Of a stretch of 50,230 bases of DNA, positions 33,714 to 41,412 are shown piece after piece. Position numbers and translations under genes: made by a program. Every line of letters begins with the position of its first letter. Within the stretch, counting starts at the first letter, position 1. This stretch comes from an uncultured Actinomycetales bacterium (GTDB lineage Bacteria > Actinomycetota > Actinomycetes > S36-B12): NCBI GenBank assembly GCA_913063435.1, contig CAJXYI010000017.1, positions 1-50,230 of the forward strand, given 5' to 3'. A model generated the notes under the pieces. It saw nothing but the letters and a program-made list of their open reading frames with translations. It was not told the DNA's origin and searched no databases.

Positions 33714-35414
33714 TCAGTTGAGCCGTGCCGACAGCATCGTTCGTCCGTCCCGCTGATCAAGGGTCCAGTGACCCTCCGTGAGCGACTCGATGAGCGATGT
33801 CCCCAGCCCGAGGGATTGCTCGATGTTGCTCTCCGGGCCGACACCATCGTCGATGACGGTGACCTCGGTCATGGACTCCATCACACTCACCCACACCTCG
33901 ACATGTCGAGCTGAGCCGTGGCGGAAGGCGTTCGTCACCGCCTCCTGGACCACGCGCGTGACGGATGTGATGGTCGGCGACGACAGGTGCTCACATCGTG
34001 GGTCGAGAGAGATGACGACATCGCCCACGGCTCGCCATGGCCCGCAGACCTCCTCCAACCACTCCGCGAGGGACGCCGACCCCACGTCAGCTGTCCACGT
34101 CCCCTGCTGAAGCACCGAGGTCACGCGGTCCAGTGCCTGCCTCGCGTCATCCCATCGCTGCTCGGCCACGGCTTCATCGATGGCCATCGCCGTCGCGGTC
34201 AAGAGCGCTTGCAGCGTTCCGTGGACTCGACCAGCGAGACTGCGCAGGGCGTAGCTGACCTCCGCAGCCTCGCGAACCTCGAGCTGCCCGACCTGCTCCA
34301 CGACTCGCTGCAGGCGCTGTTGGCGTTCACTCGCGGAGTCGCGAAGCAATCCGATCCCGGAGGTGATGAGGATCAGCAGGATGCTCGCGATGACGGCGAC
34401 GATCTGCTCGCCCACGCTCGGACGCGGTGCTTCGCCAAGAATTTGTGGCCATGGGAACAACGGAATGACCTGCAGGATGACGATGGCACCGATGAAGATC
34501 GGCGCCCGGTGCACTCGGCCACGCATGAGTCGATTGGCTCCACCAAGCACGGCGACGATGGTGAGGATCTCCGCGACGAGGAGGCCGAGTCCGGCTACCC
34601 AGCCGTAATCGTCGACGTTCGCCGTCACCACTCCCGCGGCAAACACCGCCGAGACCAGAACCGGGTTGAAGTCCTGCTGCGTCACGATCTGTCGTAGCCA
34701 TGACAACGGCGCCCACAATCGTGATGTCCTCGTTCGCCCTCCGGCCTCCAGGGAGTGACTGAACGGGCGCATGACCTCTGTCGCCGTACTCCGCAATCGC
34801 ATCGAAATATCCCGCCAGGCCCCGGCGTCCGCGTCGAGGCCTTCCCGCAGCCTCAAATCATGGGAATCGGCGAACGACTCATGAATCTCCCGCTCGACCG
34901 TGGCATGAATGACCCGGGCGGCATCAGCTCCGGAGCCGGCAAGGGAATCCAACTCCTGCAGGGAACGAGTGAGCGCACCTCGCCTCACTCGGTCGGTCTG
35001 CCAGAGCGCCACCCCGCTGCCGATCAAGATGATCCAGATGGGTCCGACGATGAGAATGTCGAGGAGGAACCCGGTCGTCAGCGGAAGGGGATCACCCAGC
35101 AGTCGGTGACCGATGACGGAGACCAGGGCGCCCAGCGAGGTGGCGACGACCGCGAGGGGATACAGCACGACGACCGGGATGCGGCGTCGATGGGCCCACG
35201 GTGCTCCCCACCGGGTGACCGCCCAGACCAGGGGAAGCGCCGAGGCGATGACAGCGAATGACACCACGATCGCGGTCGTCATCTGCTCCTGCGGAACACC
35301 ACTCGCTTCCCCCAGGACGAACAACGATCCCGCGATCGCGTAGGTCCACCACAGGGTTCGCGTCCAGATCGCGGCGGCCTCTCCCCCCACAACCGGATCA
35401 CGCCTGCGGGACAT
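33714..35414 (-). CDS. Membrane sensor histidine kinase (NarL-type partner)
   Basis: A 566-aa kinase. Two blocks of about four membrane helices each (about residues 15-140 and 255-385) flank a soluble helical insert. The insert includes HATVEREIHESFADSHDLRL. After the second block comes a dimerisation helix with the probable phospho-acceptor His in LAGRVHGTLQALLT. A HATPase_c domain follows: VVQEAVTNAFRHG as N box, IDDGVG as G1, GLGTSLIESL as G2. The double membrane block is unusual; no extracellular sensory domain is seen. ATG 35414 overlaps the response-regulator gene by 17 nt, so the pair is co-translated. The signal is unknown. Confidence 0.85.
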   Translation of the reverse strand: MSRRRDPVVGGEAAAIWTRTLWWTYAIAGSLFVLGEASGVPQEQMTTAIVVSFAVIASALPLVWAVTRWGAPWAHRRRIPVVVLYPLAVVATSLGALVSVIGHRLLGDPLPLTTGFLLDILIVGPIWIILIGSGVALWQTDRVRRGALTRSLQELDSLAGSGADAARVIHATVEREIHESFADSHDLRLREGLDADAGAWRDISMRLRSTATEVMRPFSHSLEAGGRTRTSRLWAPLSWLRQIVTQQDFNPVLVSAVFAAGVVTANVDDYGWVAGLGLLVAEILTIVAVLGGANRLMRGRVHRAPIFIGAIVILQVIPLFPWPQILGEAPRPSVGEQIVAVIASILLILITSGIGLLRDSASERQQRLQRVVEQVGQLEVREAAEVSYALRSLAGRVHGTLQALLTATAMAIDEAVAEQRWDDARQALDRVTSVLQQGTWTADVGSASLAEWLEEVCGPWRAVGDVVISLDPRCEHLSSPTITSVTRVVQEAVTNAFRHGSARHVEVWVSVMESMTEVTVIDDGVGPESNIEQSLGLGTSLIESLTEGHWTLDQRDGRTMLSARLN

Positions 35415-36012
35415 GACCCTGTCCGGTGCGGCGGAAATACTCCTGGACGAGCAGCACCCGCCGATTATGTGCCGACGCACTCTCGATGCCCAGGTGTTGC
35501 GCAAGACGGGCCGCCGCCTTGTCCACCCCCGGTTGAGACAACCACAACCGGCGGGCGATCTCGGCGTTCGTGCATCCGGCCGCGATCAAGCGAAGCAGCT
35601 CCACCTGGGAATCACTCAAGTCCTCATTCGCGTAATCCTTCGTTGAGGATTGGGCTCCCCGGATGAGCTCGTCGAGGGATTCCGCGCTGTCGACCGCCTG
35701 CTTCGTTGCCAACACCACATCCGGAGGGACCTCCGGCAGATTTCCCGCCAACCGGATGTCGGTGTAGTGGGTGAGGATGATCATGCGAACGTCAGGATTC
35801 TCCTCATGGAGAACTCTCGCGAGATCGACCCCGGTCGGTCCGGGACCGAGATCCAGATCGAACACAGCGACATCGAAGGTCGATTCCCGCCACGCATCGC
35901 GGGCCTCCACCGCCGACGCAACCGCCGTGCAGTGGTGGCCGAATGACGTGCAGGCTCGCTGAAGCAGCACACGCGTGAAGTCGTCATCCTCGACGATCAG
36001 CACGCGCTCCAT
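35398..36012 (-). CDS. NarL/LuxR-type response regulator
   Basis: A 204-aa regulator. The receiver domain (1-120) has the acidic pair in LIVEDDD, the phosphorylation Asp in VFDLDLGPG, a Thr in ILTHYTD and the conserved Lys in LATKQAV. A LuxR-type helix-turn-helix lies at about 135-185 (LSDSQVELLRLIAAGCTNAE, then IARRLWLSQPGVDKAAARLA). It is the partner of the overlapping kinase gene. It starts 12 nt after the citrate synthase stop on the same strand, so read-through from gltA is likely unless an internal promoter exists. The secreted protein at 31272 is the obvious first candidate target. Confidence 0.9.
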   Translation of the reverse strand: MERVLIVEDDDFTRVLLQRACTSFGHHCTAVASAVEARDAWRESTFDVAVFDLDLGPGPTGVDLARVLHEENPDVRMIILTHYTDIRLAGNLPEVPPDVVLATKQAVDSAESLDELIRGAQSSTKDYANEDLSDSQVELLRLIAAGCTNAEIARRLWLSQPGVDKAAARLAQHLGIESASAHNRRVLLVQEYFRRTGQGHVPQA

Positions 36013-36024
36013 CGTCTGCGGGGA

Positions 36025-37311
36025 CTATCCGCGATCAGCGACCGGGACGTAGTCGCGCAGGGGCTCACCGACGTAGACCTGACGCGGCCGGCCGATCTTG
36101 GTGGTGGGATCGTCGATCATCTCGCGCCACTGGGCGATCCAGCCGGGTAGCCGACCGAGGGCGAACAGCACCGTGAACATCCGCGTCGGGAAGCCCATCG
36201 CCTTGTAGATCAACCCCGTGTAGAAGTCGACGTTCGGGTACAGCCGACGCTCGATGAAGAAGTCATCGGCGAGCGCAACCTCTTCCAAACGCAGCGCGAT
36301 GTCCAACAGCGGATCCTTGACGTTCAAGGCCGAGAACGTCTCATGAGCCGCCTTCTTCACGATCGCCGCACGCGGGTCGTAGTTCTTGTACACGCGGTGG
36401 CCGAAGCCCATGAGCTTCACGCCATCCTCGCGGTTCTTGACCTGCCGGATGAACGTGTTGACGCCACCACCGGAGGCGTGGATCCCTTCGAGCATCTCCA
36501 GCACCGCCTGGTTGGCACCACCGTGCAACGGGCCGAACAGCGCGTTCACGCCCGCCGAGACCGACGCGAACAAATTCGCGTGGGAGGAGCCCACCAACCG
36601 CACCGTCGACGTCGAACAGTTCTGCTCATGGTCGGCGTGCAACAGCAGCAGCATGTTGAGGGTCTTGGACACCACAGGATTGACCTCGTAGGGCTCCGCA
36701 GGAACGCCGAAGGTCATCCGCAGGAAGTTGTCGACGAACCCCAGGGAGTTGTCCGGATAGAGGAAGGGCTGGCCAACCGACTTCTTGTAGGCGTAGGCCG
36801 CGATCGTGGGGACCTTGGCCAGCAGCCGAATCGTGGAGATCTCCACCTGCTCGGGATCGAATGGATCGAGAGAATCCTGGTAGAACGTGCTCAGGGCGGA
36901 CACGGCCGAGGACAGCACCGGCATGGGATGGGCATCCGGCGGGAAGCCGTCGAAGAACCGACGTAGGTCCTCGTGCAGCATCGTGTGACGCTTGATTGCG
37001 GACTTGAACGTGGCGAGTTCATCGGCGTCTGGCAGGTTGCCATAGATCAGCAGATAGGCGGTCTCGAGGAACGTGGACTGCTCGGCGAGTTGCTCGATGG
37101 GGTAGCCGCGATAGCGCAGGATCCCCTTGTCCCCATCGATGTAGGTGACCGATGAGGTGCATGCCGCGGTGTTGACGAATCCGTGGTCGAGGGTGACATG
37201 GCCGGTGGTCGACAGCAGCGGACCGATGTTGTAGCCGGACTCCCCGATCGTGGCCGGCACCTCCGGCAGCGGCAGTTCTCCCCCCGGATACGTGAGCGCG
37301 GCCTCGGACAC
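36025..37311 (-). CDS. gltA: Citrate synthase
   Basis: A 428-aa type I citrate synthase, condensing oxaloacetate and acetyl-CoA at the entry to the TCA cycle. The catalytic residues are in LLLHADHEQNCSTST, FGPLHGGANQAVLEM, GFGHRVYKNYDPRA and the Asp in YPNVDFYTGLIY. The N-terminal beta region (DHGFVNTAACTSSVTYIDGD) is of the hexameric bacterial form. GTG 37311 follows GAGGAGG at good spacing. The leader contains two overlapping hairpins (37333-37357). A two-component system follows 12 nt downstream. Confidence 0.96.
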   Translation of the reverse strand: MSEAALTYPGGELPLPEVPATIGESGYNIGPLLSTTGHVTLDHGFVNTAACTSSVTYIDGDKGILRYRGYPIEQLAEQSTFLETAYLLIYGNLPDADELATFKSAIKRHTMLHEDLRRFFDGFPPDAHPMPVLSSAVSALSTFYQDSLDPFDPEQVEISTIRLLAKVPTIAAYAYKKSVGQPFLYPDNSLGFVDNFLRMTFGVPAEPYEVNPVVSKTLNMLLLLHADHEQNCSTSTVRLVGSSHANLFASVSAGVNALFGPLHGGANQAVLEMLEGIHASGGGVNTFIRQVKNREDGVKLMGFGHRVYKNYDPRAAIVKKAAHETFSALNVKDPLLDIALRLEEVALADDFFIERRLYPNVDFYTGLIYKAMGFPTRMFTVLFALGRLPGWIAQWREMIDDPTTKIGRPRQVYVGEPLRDYVPVADRG

Positions 37312-37332
37312 CCTGAGTCCTCCTCGTCACCT

Positions 37333-37357
37333 GCCCCGGTAGGGGCGCCTATCGCCC
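37333..37357 (-). promoter_or_regulatory. Overlapping alternative hairpins in the gltA leader
   Basis: On the coding strand GGGCG-ATAGG-CGCCC (37357-37343) and GCCCC-TACC-GGGGC (37346-37333) share four bases, so only one can form at a time. The second sits just upstream of the Shine-Dalgarno. Such a pair can act as an attenuator, but both stems are only 5 bp. Confidence 0.4.
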
Positions 37358-37415
37358 GTGCCGCGGGGTGCGCGAACGAACGTTTTCGACAGGAGACACC
37401 GTATCGGCGCTACCC

Positions 37416-38516
37416 CTACCTGCGCGCCCCGACCCCTGTCGTCAGGCGCTGCGCGGCTCGCTCGATCGCAGCGTCGGTGGCGGTCAGCGCAACCCGGACA
37501 TGGTCACCGCCTGCTGGACCATAGAAGTCACCCGGAGTCACCAGGATCCCGCGAGCAGCCAGATCCGCAACGGTGTCCCAGCACGGCCCACCGCGAGTGG
37601 CCCACAGATACAACCCGCCCTCACTGTGGTCGATGCGGAAACCAGCGGCGGTGAGTGCCGGTGCCAGAACCGCTCGCCGTGCGAGATAGAGGTCACGTTG
37701 CACCGCAACGTGCTCGTCATCGGACAGCGCCGCGATGGCGGCGGCCTGGACTGGTGCCGGCACCATGAAACCCAGATGTTTGCGCACCTCGAGCAACTCG
37801 CCGATCACGTGGTCGTCACCGGCGACGAACCCGAAGCGATAGCCGGCCATCGACGACCGCTTCGACAGGGAATGCAGTGCCACGATCCCTTCGGGGCTGC
37901 CATCGCTGACCGATTCATGGAGTGCCGACACCGCATGACCGGTCCAGGCGAACTCGGCGTAGCACTCGTCGCTGGCCACCAGCGCCCCGGTGGCACGCGC
38001 CGCAGCGACCATGTCACGCATCCACTCCACCGAGGCGATCGCACCGGTCGGGTTGCCGGGTGAGTTGATCCACACCAGGGCCGCGCCAGCCACATCGCGG
38101 GGATCGTCGCTCACGACGACCTCGCACCCGGCGAAACGCGCTCCGACGTCGTAGGTGGGATATGCCAGGGTCGGGATGACGACCCGATCACCGCTGCCGA
38201 GGCCGAGGAGCATGGGCAGCAGCGCCACGAGCTCCTTGGAGCCGATCGTGGGCAGGACTCGCGACACCGTGTGCACATCGAGTGTCCGAGCCAGCCAGGC
38301 CAAGGCTGCGGCTCGCACGTCGGGGGTGCCGGCGACGGTGGGATAACCCGGGGCATTCGCGGCGGCCGCCAGCGCCTGCTGGGCGATCAGCGGGGTGGGA
38401 TCGACCGGCGTTCCGATGGACAGGTCGGCGACACCATCCGGGTGCGCGTGAGCGGTCTGAGAATGCGGGGCGAGTCGATCCCAGGGGAAATCCGGGAGCG
38501 CCGAGGAACGAGTCAG
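37416..38516 (-). CDS. dapC: Succinyldiaminopimelate aminotransferase
   Basis: A 366-aa fold-type I PLP enzyme making N-succinyl-diaminopimelate in lysine and cell-wall synthesis. Features are LSIGTPVDPTPLI, GSKELVALLPMLLGLGSGDR, NSPGNPTGAIAS, SDECYAEFAW and the PLP Lys in HSLSKRSSMAGYRFGF. It belongs to the actinobacterial DapC type that sits next to ferredoxin. The start is odd: no ATG, GTG or TTG lies in frame between the ferredoxin stop and the conserved LPDFPWD. CTG 38516 has AAGGAA 7 nt upstream and gives the expected N-terminus, so a CTG start coupled to the ferredoxin stop is proposed. Confidence 0.92.
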   Translation of the reverse strand: MTRSSALPDFPWDRLAPHSQTAHAHPDGVADLSIGTPVDPTPLIAQQALAAAANAPGYPTVAGTPDVRAAALAWLARTLDVHTVSRVLPTIGSKELVALLPMLLGLGSGDRVVIPTLAYPTYDVGARFAGCEVVVSDDPRDVAGAALVWINSPGNPTGAIASVEWMRDMVAAARATGALVASDECYAEFAWTGHAVSALHESVSDGSPEGIVALHSLSKRSSMAGYRFGFVAGDDHVIGELLEVRKHLGFMVPAPVQAAAIAALSDDEHVAVQRDLYLARRAVLAPALTAAGFRIDHSEGGLYLWATRGGPCWDTVADLAARGILVTPGDFYGPAGGDHVRVALTATDAAIERAAQRLTTGVGARR

Positions 38517-38520
38517 TGCG

Positions 38521-38838
38521 TCATTCCTTCGTCGGTACCGACGCGAGGAGTGGAGCGTCGAATTCCTGCGGTCCGAGTTTGGCCGCCCCACCGGGTGAAC
38601 CGAGTTCCACGAAGAAGTCCGCGTTCGCCGCGGTGTAGTCGTTCCACTCCTCGGGCACATCGTCCTCGTAGAAGATCGCTTCCACGGGGCACACCGGTTC
38701 GCAAGCTCCGCAGTCGACGCACTCATCAGGCTGGATGTACAGCATCCGATCGCCCTCGTAGATGCAGTCGACGGGGCACTCCTCGATGCAGGACTTGTCC
38801 TTCACATCGACACAGGGAAACGCGATGACGTAGGTCAC
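38521..38838 (-). CDS. fdxA: 7Fe ferredoxin (3Fe-4S/4Fe-4S)
   Basis: A 105-aa electron carrier. The N-terminal cluster motif CVDVKDKSCIEECPVDCIY and the second motif ECVDCGACEPVCPVEAI give the cysteines for one 3Fe-4S and one 4Fe-4S cluster, as in actinobacterial FdxA/FdxC. The tail of about 50 residues (DDVPEEWNDYTAANADFFVE) is typical of this subfamily. GTG 38838 follows AAAGGA. It ends 4 nt before the proposed dapC start, as in the fdxC-Rv1178 arrangement. The redox partner is unknown. Confidence 0.95.
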   Translation of the reverse strand: MTYVIAFPCVDVKDKSCIEECPVDCIYEGDRMLYIQPDECVDCGACEPVCPVEAIFYEDDVPEEWNDYTAANADFFVELGSPGGAAKLGPQEFDAPLLASVPTKE

Positions 38839-38917
38839 GTCAGTACTGTCCTTTCACCAGGAACTGTCCGATCACGGTTGGAGCCCGTTCGACTCACACC
38901 GTACCCCCCGGGTGGGA

Positions 38918-40867
38918 TCAGGCGCGTGAGGGGCGCGCGAGGATGGCGCGCTGACCGACGGACTGTCCGCCAACCTGTTCGGCAGCCTCGGCGGCATCGC
39001 CGCTGGCATCGCCCTCTTCGGGCGCCGGTTCCGGTTCGGGCTCGGGTTCCGCGGTCGGCTCACCCTCGCCACCGGAGTCCCCGTTGGCGTTTTCGGCCTC
39101 CTCCCGCTCCTTCTCCTCCTCTTCCCGCTCCTTCTCCTCATCGGCTGGATCGGGGCCGCAGACGACCTTGGGGGCGGGGGAATAGCGCGTGGTGAACGTC
39201 TCTCTGTCGACCTCGTCAGCCCCCTCGTAGAACACCCGGTCGACATCGATGGTGAATCCGACGCCACCTGACTGCGCCGCACAGTTATCGGCGGTGTTGT
39301 AGATGGTGCGGAAGTCGGTGACGTTGTACCGATTTCCGACCTCGGCTTTGATGTCGGTGTACTGCTTGGTGCCATACATCGTGACCGTCATCGTGGTGCT
39401 GGTCGTCGACGCGGTGATGAACACGGCCGTGGGCATGGTGTTCTTGAACTTCATATCGAAGTAGTCCCACGCCACGGTCGCCTCGAGCCCGGGAACATAG
39501 CGGGAGATATAGATGGAGTGCGCCCGTACCTCGACCGGCTCGAGTCCGGCATAGAACGCCGCGGACCACATCGTCGTGGTGGCCGCCGACAAGCCACCGC
39601 CGAGGGCCTTGGCGAACACACCGCCGGGGCCGATGACGTATCCCTCCATGTATCCGTCGACCGGGTCACGATTCTCGGTGGTGTCGTTCATCGAGAACAC
39701 ATCACCGGGCATCAACAGAGTGCCATCGATGTATTCGGCGGCGAGTGCGAGATTGTGCACCATGTAGGCAGCGCTGGGAGTCGATTGGGTGAAGGACGAG
39801 ATTTCCTCGATGACCCCGAGTTCGGCAGCCATTTCCGTGGTGATCGCAGGGTCACGAACCGTGATGGGGGCATTCGCGCGGCGCGCGTCGCCGGTCTGAT
39901 CCAGCACGGAGTCGACGGCTGCGGCGAGGTCCTCATCAGCGACACCCTCGCCGACCTTGGAGGGCACGACGACGGGTGTGCCGTTGACGATCTGGAAGGT
40001 CGCGTCATTGCCCGGGGTCTCGATCGGAGCCAGTTGATCGGAGATCGCCCGATAGATCTTGGCTCCATTGACCTCGTGCTCGAACCGTCCGTCGACGGCG
40101 ACGAAGGTCAAGGACCGTGCGATCGTCTCCGGTTTCACCTCGGCCGTGACGCTGCCGGCCTCGATGAGCACCGGTCCCGAAACTGCGACGGTCGCAAAGC
40201 CGTCGCGGGTCGCGGTCGCTTCTTCCTCACTCACCGTCGGTGCGATCGTGACCTCCGGAAGCGCCACCGGTCCGAAATTGACGAGGAACGCATCGGCGAT
40301 GAGATCGACGGATGCATCGAGGTCGACACCCGTGCCGTCGGCTCCCGATGCCAGCACCGGCACGGTGCCCGAATACGACAACGTCGGTTCGACCGGCTCG
40401 GTGCTGACGGTGGCGGCGAACTCCTCGAGGTCTTCCATCATCACGGCCTCGTCGATGACCACCACCGGATCGACCGCGACCGATCCGAACAGCCGCTGAA
40501 CCATCGCGAAGGGGTTCAACAAGCGACCGCTGGCGGCCTCGACCGTGGCCGGCGCATCGAAGGTCATCCCCAGGTCGACGGGGGTGACGTCCATGGTGGA
40601 GTCATAGGCCTCGATGCGGATGGGCTGCTCCGTGCGGGACCCCAGTTGCGATTCCAGCGTCGAGACAGCCTCCGCAGACGACAGGCCGCCGATCTGCACT
40701 CCGAGCACCGTGGTGTTGGCCGGGACGTCCCCGGTCGATCCCACGAGCATCCCGGCATAGAAGGCTGCGGCGCCGGCGACGATGGCGCCGGCCGTGAGCA
40801 AGGCCCGTCTTCCCGTTGCACTTCCCGGCCCGTTGCCCGGGCTTTCCGTGCGGTCGGCGTCGCTCAC
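38918..40867 (-). CDS. VanW family protein with peptidoglycan-binding-like domains
   Basis: A 649-aa envelope protein. A short cytosolic N-terminus and one membrane anchor (ALLTAGAIVAGAAAFYAGML) are followed by two putative peptidoglycan-binding-like repeats (about 50-330; VLGVQIGGLSSAEAVSTLES is the first) and a VanW domain (about 350-560: PGDVFSMNDTTENRDPVDGY, GGGLSAATTTMWSAAFYAGL). The C-terminal 90 residues are low-complexity and strongly acidic (EEKEREEEEKEREEAENANG). VanW function is not established despite its name; nothing here indicates vancomycin resistance. GTG 40867 follows AAGGAGA with 6 nt spacing. Confidence 0.88.
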   Translation of the reverse strand: MSDADRTESPGNGPGSATGRRALLTAGAIVAGAAAFYAGMLVGSTGDVPANTTVLGVQIGGLSSAEAVSTLESQLGSRTEQPIRIEAYDSTMDVTPVDLGMTFDAPATVEAASGRLLNPFAMVQRLFGSVAVDPVVVIDEAVMMEDLEEFAATVSTEPVEPTLSYSGTVPVLASGADGTGVDLDASVDLIADAFLVNFGPVALPEVTIAPTVSEEEATATRDGFATVAVSGPVLIEAGSVTAEVKPETIARSLTFVAVDGRFEHEVNGAKIYRAISDQLAPIETPGNDATFQIVNGTPVVVPSKVGEGVADEDLAAAVDSVLDQTGDARRANAPITVRDPAITTEMAAELGVIEEISSFTQSTPSAAYMVHNLALAAEYIDGTLLMPGDVFSMNDTTENRDPVDGYMEGYVIGPGGVFAKALGGGLSAATTTMWSAAFYAGLEPVEVRAHSIYISRYVPGLEATVAWDYFDMKFKNTMPTAVFITASTTSTTMTVTMYGTKQYTDIKAEVGNRYNVTDFRTIYNTADNCAAQSGGVGFTIDVDRVFYEGADEVDRETFTTRYSPAPKVVCGPDPADEEKEREEEEKEREEAENANGDSGGEGEPTAEPEPEPEPAPEEGDASGDAAEAAEQVGGQSVGQRAILARPSRA

Positions 40868-40953
40868 TGTTCTCCTTCACATCCCACTTGCGGCACAAGT
40901 GTGACCGACGATCGGCTCTTCTACGGGGATTGACGCACCATCGTAGGCACAGG

Positions 40954-41019
40954 ATCCCTCGGGAGGGAAAACGACATCCCTCCGGCAGGAAAACGACATC
41001 CCTCAGGACGGAATCTCAG
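40954..41019. repeat. 22-bp tandem repeat, about three copies
   Basis: Units begin with ATCCCTC at 40954, 40976 and 40998. The first two differ at three positions and both end GGAAAACGAC; the third is decayed. GGAGGGA (40962-40968) pairs with TCCCTCC (40977-40983) around AAACGACA, giving a perfect 7-bp hairpin. It occupies the 3' flank of the minus-strand membrane-protein gene (stop at 41016) within the 148-bp gap before the VanW gene. It may work as a terminator or as a protein-binding array. Confidence 0.8.
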
Positions 41020-41408
41020 GATGGAAGCCGTCCGGGCAGGCTCGCGGCCGCGGCTCCGGCGACCACCCCGACCAGGAGGTAGATGAGCTGCCGGGTTCCC
41101 GAGGAGATGATGAGGTCACCGGCCCAGGGGGTGCGGGTGGCGAACACGATGGTCGCCGCGAGCCAACCCGCCAAGACTGCGGCCCCCGCCCAGCGGGAGC
41201 CGAGCGCATGGACGGCGATACGGATCACCACGACGAGCACGACCACCGCGACGACCACACCCCACGGGATCGTCACCGGGCCGAGACTCAGCCGAGCCGC
41301 CTGCCAGAAGGCCAACACCGCGCCGAGGAGGGCCCCGAATAGTGCGAATCCGATCGTTCCCACGATCAGCCAGCCCCGGGTGAGCGGGGCCCCCGCAGGC
41401 TGCGTCAT
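41016..41408 (-). CDS. Small membrane protein next to mshB (DUF6113-like)
   Basis: A 130-aa protein with four hydrophobic helices (IVGTIGFALFGALLGAVLAF, IPWGVVVAVVVLVVVIRIAV, WAGAAVLAGWLAATIVF, YLLVGVVAGAAAASLPG). The family assignment is by size, topology and its place directly after mshB, as with Rv1171; I do not recognise a functional motif. ATG 41408 follows the mshB stop by 4 nt with GTGAGGAC in between, so it is co-translated with mshB. The function is unknown. Confidence 0.8.
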   Translation of the reverse strand: MTQPAGAPLTRGWLIVGTIGFALFGALLGAVLAFWQAARLSLGPVTIPWGVVVAVVVLVVVIRIAVHALGSRWAGAAVLAGWLAATIVFATRTPWAGDLIISSGTRQLIYLLVGVVAGAAAASLPGRLPS

Positions 41409-41412
41409 GTCC

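Noticed and set aside
31272-36012. Integrated mobile element or prophage
   Set aside because: No integrase, transposase, tRNA target, flanking direct repeats or phage genes were seen; an accessory module is as far as the evidence goes.
36343-36966. Plus-strand open frame over citrate synthase
   Set aside because: The minus strand carries all citrate synthase catalytic motifs; the plus frame is His/Glu/Arg-rich noise.
38521-38726. DapC starting at an ATG inside the ferredoxin gene
   Set aside because: It would overlap ferredoxin by about 200 nt with an Arg/Ser-rich sequence that is not part of DapC.
38918-40867. Vancomycin resistance determinant
   Set aside because: VanW domains occur widely in envelope proteins outside van clusters; no vanHAX-type genes are present.
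40954-41019. CRISPR array
   Set aside because: Repeats are contiguous 22-bp units without spacers, only about three copies, and no cas gene is nearby.
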